From Tolypeutes matacus (taxonomy: Eukaryota > Chordata > Mammalia > Cingulata > Chlamyphoridae), in the NCBI GenBank assembly GCA_026826555.1, contig JAKSZT010054334.1, positions 35,470,055-35,534,054 of the forward strand: a DNA stretch of 64,000 nt. The letters are read 5' to 3'. Below, one piece after another: positions 60,386 to 64,000 of the stretch. The translations under genes were made by a program, and so were the position numbers. Each line of letters opens with the position of its first letter. Position 1 is the first letter of the stretch. The notes under the pieces are model-generated. The model had not been told where the DNA came from and searched no databases. It saw nothing but the letters and a program-made list of their open reading frames with translations.

Positions 60386-60526
60386 GGGAAACGGCTGTGG
60401 CTCAATCAGTAGGGTTCCCGTTTACCATACGGGAGGCCCCGGGTTCGGTTCCCGGGTCCTCCTGGTGGGGGCAGGCCCGCCCGCGCGGCGTGGTTGGCTG
60501 ACCCAGCGAGCACAAGCAAAAAAAAA
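60386..60526 (+). mobile_element. GC-rich DAS SINE variant, young-looking
   Basis: The head 'gggaaacggctgtggctcaa' contains box A-like 'tggctcaatcag'; 'gttcggttcccgggtcctcc' contains the box B-like core 'ggttcggttcc', one base from the consensus. The body has many intact CpGs ('cccgcccgcgcggcgtggtt'), then 'ctgacccagcgagcacaagc' and a 9-base A tail. The 10-bp flanks 'aaaggcagca' and 'aaaggcggca' (60375 and 60524) differ by one base. It is the sister of the antisense copy at 20214. Unmethylated-looking CpG density suggests a recent insertion. Confidence 0.9.
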
Positions 60527-60533
60527 GGCGGCA

Positions 60534-61205
60534 GTTCTGTGCAAGAGGGAAGGGTACCTTCTTTTCTGTAGTTAGTGAACAGTCCCCACTCCTTCTATCT
60601 TCTATGATACTGGACTGAAAGGGGAAAATGGGGCTCTGTAAGTTTATTTATTTAGGTTACATCATGTAAAATAACCTCAACTTAACCATTTTCCCTTAAT
60701 AATAAAATAAATCACCTCCTTTAAATAAACCTGTGCATAATTATTTTTATTACCAAAATCCTCCCCATTATTATTAGTGAATTTTGTATCCACTTTCAGG
60801 ACAACACACATTGATTTGTCAGCCTTTATACTGATCCATGGAGGCATAAACCCTCCCTGATAGTGACTATAACCCTATAATACCCCTAGCCAATAGTGCA
60901 GGAAGTCATTCCTTCCCAATTTCTGCAGTGAGCAACTTATTCCCTAAAGTGTGAGATTTGATTACATTTTCTCAGTGTGCATTCAGACAAATGTTATTAT
61001 TGGTCATAAAATTATCCAGCCCAGTGACCTATGGTGACAGTGAATTTTACAAGGTGAATGCCTGCTGAGTGAAGCATCTCCTTTTATTATATCATGGTGC
61101 TGGGGAAAAAAGGGGGAGAGTAACTTTAGATGTTTAAATACAGTGACACTGGGATTATAGGTTGGCAAGATTTTGTTGTATATTTCTCTCATTTGCCTTC
61201 AGAGG
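60534..61205. other. Unique sequence, no gene seen
   Basis: Nothing recognisable. Confidence 0.45.
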
Positions 61206-61388
61206 GGGGTGTTAAATTTATCAAATAAATACACAGGAATCCAAGTGAAATTTGAATTTCAGATAAAAATATGTGTATTTTTAGTATAAAAATACCCATG
61301 CAATATATAGATATAGATACACTAAAAAAGACTATTGCTTATCTAAGATTTAAATTTAACTAAGAATTCGTATTTTACCTGGCACCCT
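61206..61388. mobile_element. Palindromic MITE (MER53-like), compact copy
   Basis: 'ttatcaaataaatacacagg' and 'gtgaaatttgaatttcagat' on the left are mirrored by 'cttatctaagatttaaattt' and 'cgtattttacctggcaccct' on the right, giving a 183-bp imperfect palindrome. Its arms are related to those at 23545. Palindromes of this type can fold into long hairpins if transcribed. Confidence 0.65.
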
Positions 61389-62900
61389 TGTCCTTGATAG
61401 GTTTATTTACCTTTGCTTCACCAAAAATTTGTATTACTGTAAGTTGTATTAATCTAAAATAGTGATTCAATTAAACCTAAAAAAAGTGTTATATAGGAAA
61501 GAAATGCTACAACTTGTCTAATAGTCTTTGAATGACTCAGAAGTGAGCGAGGGTGGAATGTTTGCTAGAAAAATGTAAAAGTCAAACCCTAAATCTATAT
61601 TTTTTCATGAAATAACTGGGCAATAACAAGTCAAGAATATTCCTAATTTTTCCCTTTCAATAGATTCTGTTAGACACTGAAACACGAGCTCTGAATAAAA
61701 ATGTCCACTTCCTTTCCCAAGAGGGGAATTATTCTTATGCATGTATTTGTATGTAAAATTCATAAATGACTGCTGAACTGTGTCTTGTTGCATCACTGAG
61801 TCTAGATTTAACTGTTGCCTGAATGCAATTGTCACTAGAGAGAAATCTGCAAAGCATTAGAAAGGTCATGAGAGCACCTGCCCAGATGTTAGCATATTGT
61901 GATTCTCTGTGCCTGCAACCTTGACTAGCAGAGCTTCTTCTGTGGAGAAAAACACTAATTCATGCTCTCCGAGTAAGTTGCCCAGCAAGGCAACTCCCTT
62001 GTGCAGGTACTCTGCTAGCAGTGAATAAACCAGTGTGGAAACATTTCTTTCCTCAGCAGAAAATGAGGGAAATTTTACTCCACTTGAGCAAGATTTTTTT
62101 AAGTAGAACACTTGTAGTAGTGGAATTCCATGCATCCCTATGTGGGAGAAAATATATTTCAAGAATTGACCATAAGCCATTTTGAAACTTACTGTAGCAA
62201 CTGCCAGTCTGCAGTAATTGGTTTTGCTATTGTCAGTGTAAAGGGAGGTAATTAAGGTAGAGTTTCCTTGGAACATGGAAACTCTCAAAATTGGCTTAAG
62301 AAATCCAGACACCTGAATGTAATTTTCTTTCTATTGCATATGCTTCCTATACCAGCTTGAGATACAGTTGCAGAAATTAGGAATTGCTCTGAACAGAGGA
62401 TGCAGAGGACTTCAGAAACATAAAACATAGTAATTCCAGGCTAATTCAAAGCTAAGCCCAAGGGGAAGCACAACACAACTGGGCCCGTAATCACATCTTC
62501 TGTGTAAGACTTGAGAATCCTATTTTGTGTAGAATCTATAGGATTCTACTTCAGTTTGAGAACATATTTTTAAAACGAAACAATGCATCATGCACATAGT
62601 GCTGGAATTTGTTGGAATTAGATGAAAAGCAGCCCAGCACCATTGCTATCGGTATCAGTTGATGTTGTGAAGAGTCCCACGTGCCTGTGATGCCGTATAG
62701 AACTGTAAGCAAAATATTTTAAATGATCATAGTTCTTCTCTATAGGAGTTCACAATCTAAAACCAGACAGTGGGGATGTGGACAGTAAAAAAAAAAAAAA
62801 GACTTATAAATAGATAACTATATATTTCCAATATTTCAGCATAAATGATAAAGGGGAAAAAATATGTTTTTGTATTTTTTCTCCTTGTTTAAGAAACACA
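61389..62900. other. Unique stretch, one chance ORF
   Basis: 61866-62312 is open for 148 codons on the minus strand but shows no domain, signal peptide or homology I can name. 62430-62720 is a relatively complex, moderate-GC patch. An A-run lies at 62788-62801. Confidence 0.45.
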
Positions 62901-63163
62901 AACAATAATGAAAGCTACTCTTTATTAAGGGTATATTGTGTACATTATACACATTGTCTCTACTGTCCCCACCATTGATTTTTGGGATAATGCAAATAAA
63001 GGTAAATCATTGGACTGTTATTCCTGATTTACACATGAATATCTTGCTTGAGTCCATACATTCAATTATGTTACAAGATCAGGAGCAAAAGAAAGACCAT
63101 GGTAACAAAAAAGAACCAAAACAAAACAAAAAACATGCTCTTTCTACTATACTTTCTAACTAC

Positions 63164-63362
63164 TAGTTCTCAACAGGGGATGACTCTAATGTGATATTGT
63201 CTGGAGATACTTTTGGTTGTGACAACTGTGGGGGTGGGGGGTGCTATTTTATTTAGTGGGCAAAGGTTAAGGGTGCTGCTAAACATCCTACAATGTACAG
63301 GATAGTCCCCATGACAAAACTTACCTTATCCTGGTGCCAAAGTTGAACAACCCTGTGCTAGA
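63164..63362 (+). mobile_element. hAT-type MITE (MER family)
   Basis: 'ctagttctcaacaggggatg', then 'attgtctggagatacttttg', 'gttgtgacaactgtgggggt', 'gctgctaaacatcctacaat' and 'ttgaacaaccctgtgctag' match a common mammalian hAT non-autonomous element that begins near CAGTGGTTCTCAAC. The ends form imperfect inverted repeats. Exact family name not asserted. Confidence 0.7.
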
Positions 63363-64000
63363 GAAAGTCTAATGCTAAGCTGCTTTGATACCTTGTGGTA
63401 GTTTTACCCTTTAGAAAAGAAAATTCCTGATTATACTCAGAATTATTTAGGTAATGGCCCACAGGGCCAGGAGCTCAAAGGTCTCTATTGTGCCTACTGG
63501 ATGTGTGGACTTGGGTAAACTTTCCCACAGGTTTGGCCCTAATGTATTCAACCATCATTTATGGTCCAAATGCCTTCTCCAAGGAAACAGGTGAATTATA
63601 ATAACTAAAAGTCCTATAATGCTACAATATCTATAGCCATGCTACTCAGGTTACACCAAAAAAGAGATGATCCTTGTTCCAAACTTAGAGGTGACAGTAT
63701 TATTCTAGTCACCTAGATTCAATTATATAGCTATTTATCCGATCCCTCAAGCATGATCCTTATTGTCACCTGTGTTGCTCTAGGGCCTCGTTATATCTTA
63801 CTTGTTCTTTAAAAAACCTCTCCTTTCATTCAGTTCACTTTACACACACACACAAACTTGATTATGTCATTTCCTGGTTTAAAAAAACAAACACATAGGA
63901 CAACAAAAAATGATCTTATTATTTTCAGCTGCAAGTGACACAAAACCCGACACAATAGTGTTCAGAGTTCTGTTTCACCGAGTCCTCGGGGACTGTTCTG
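63363..64000. other. Unique sequence, no gene seen
   Basis: A short CA patch lies at 63843-63855. No gene, RNA or assigned repeat to the window end. Confidence 0.45.

Noticed and set aside
60386..60460. Possible tRNA gene
   Set aside because: The head is tRNA-like with A and B box-like motifs, but it continues into a SINE body and A tail with flanking duplications, so it is a SINE and not a tRNA gene.
61866..62312. 148-codon minus-strand ORF
   Set aside because: No recognisable domain, signal peptide or splice context; length is compatible with chance.

Overview
The window is AT-rich mammalian nuclear DNA. It has no recognisable host protein-coding gene, no functional RNA gene and no CpG-island-like promoter. 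The best lineage clue is a set of tRNA-derived SINEs with the body 'cagatgtggctcaag...cctgcttcccacatggga', which are the DAS SINEs of armadillos, together with a GC-rich variant. LTRs and L1s of a type I associate with Xenarthra sit beside them. I read this as an armadillo genome, most likely Dasypus, inside a gene desert or a very large intron. These family assignments come from memory of consensus sequences, without any search.

Layout: 1-1985 and 2991-5895 hold old antisense L1 remnants (L1M-like). 6240-9620 holds MER5-type hAT MITEs, an L2 carrying a small antisense DAS SINE, an LTR-like repeat and a second L2 piece. 9621-13600 is mostly unannotatable, with a possible old LINE near its end. 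13850-26270 is the accessory core. There an L1 3' end sits inside an LTR, and a second L1 carries a GC-rich DAS SINE. Two more LTRs follow, then a palindromic MITE, then a dimeric DAS SINE split by another LTR, then L2. 27690-30130 has L2 and MIR. 30200-41300 is mostly old unique sequence with a 137-codon open segment (32482-32895), truncated L1 3' ends, a dimeric antisense DAS SINE, a MIR containing a minisatellite, and a 5S rRNA retropseudogene. 41300-52400 has a degraded LTR, L2 and MIR pieces, microsatellites, a 10-N assembly gap in an (AG)n tract and two adjacent DAS SINEs. 52735-55965 is another antisense L1 with an LTR inserted. 56000-64000 is mostly unique, with a MIR, a GC-rich DAS SINE, a second palindromic MITE and a hAT MITE at 63164.

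Nothing here forms an operon or pathway. The content is a record of retrotransposition: two L1s keep recognisable ORF2p remnants, the DAS SINEs keep Pol III promoter-like boxes, and target-site duplications are readable at several insertions. The most unusual items are the tailless 5S retropseudogene with a perfect 15-bp duplication, a long L1 3' UTR with an internally duplicated module, a 23-bp RNA-type hairpin, and the unexplained open segment at 32482-32895.
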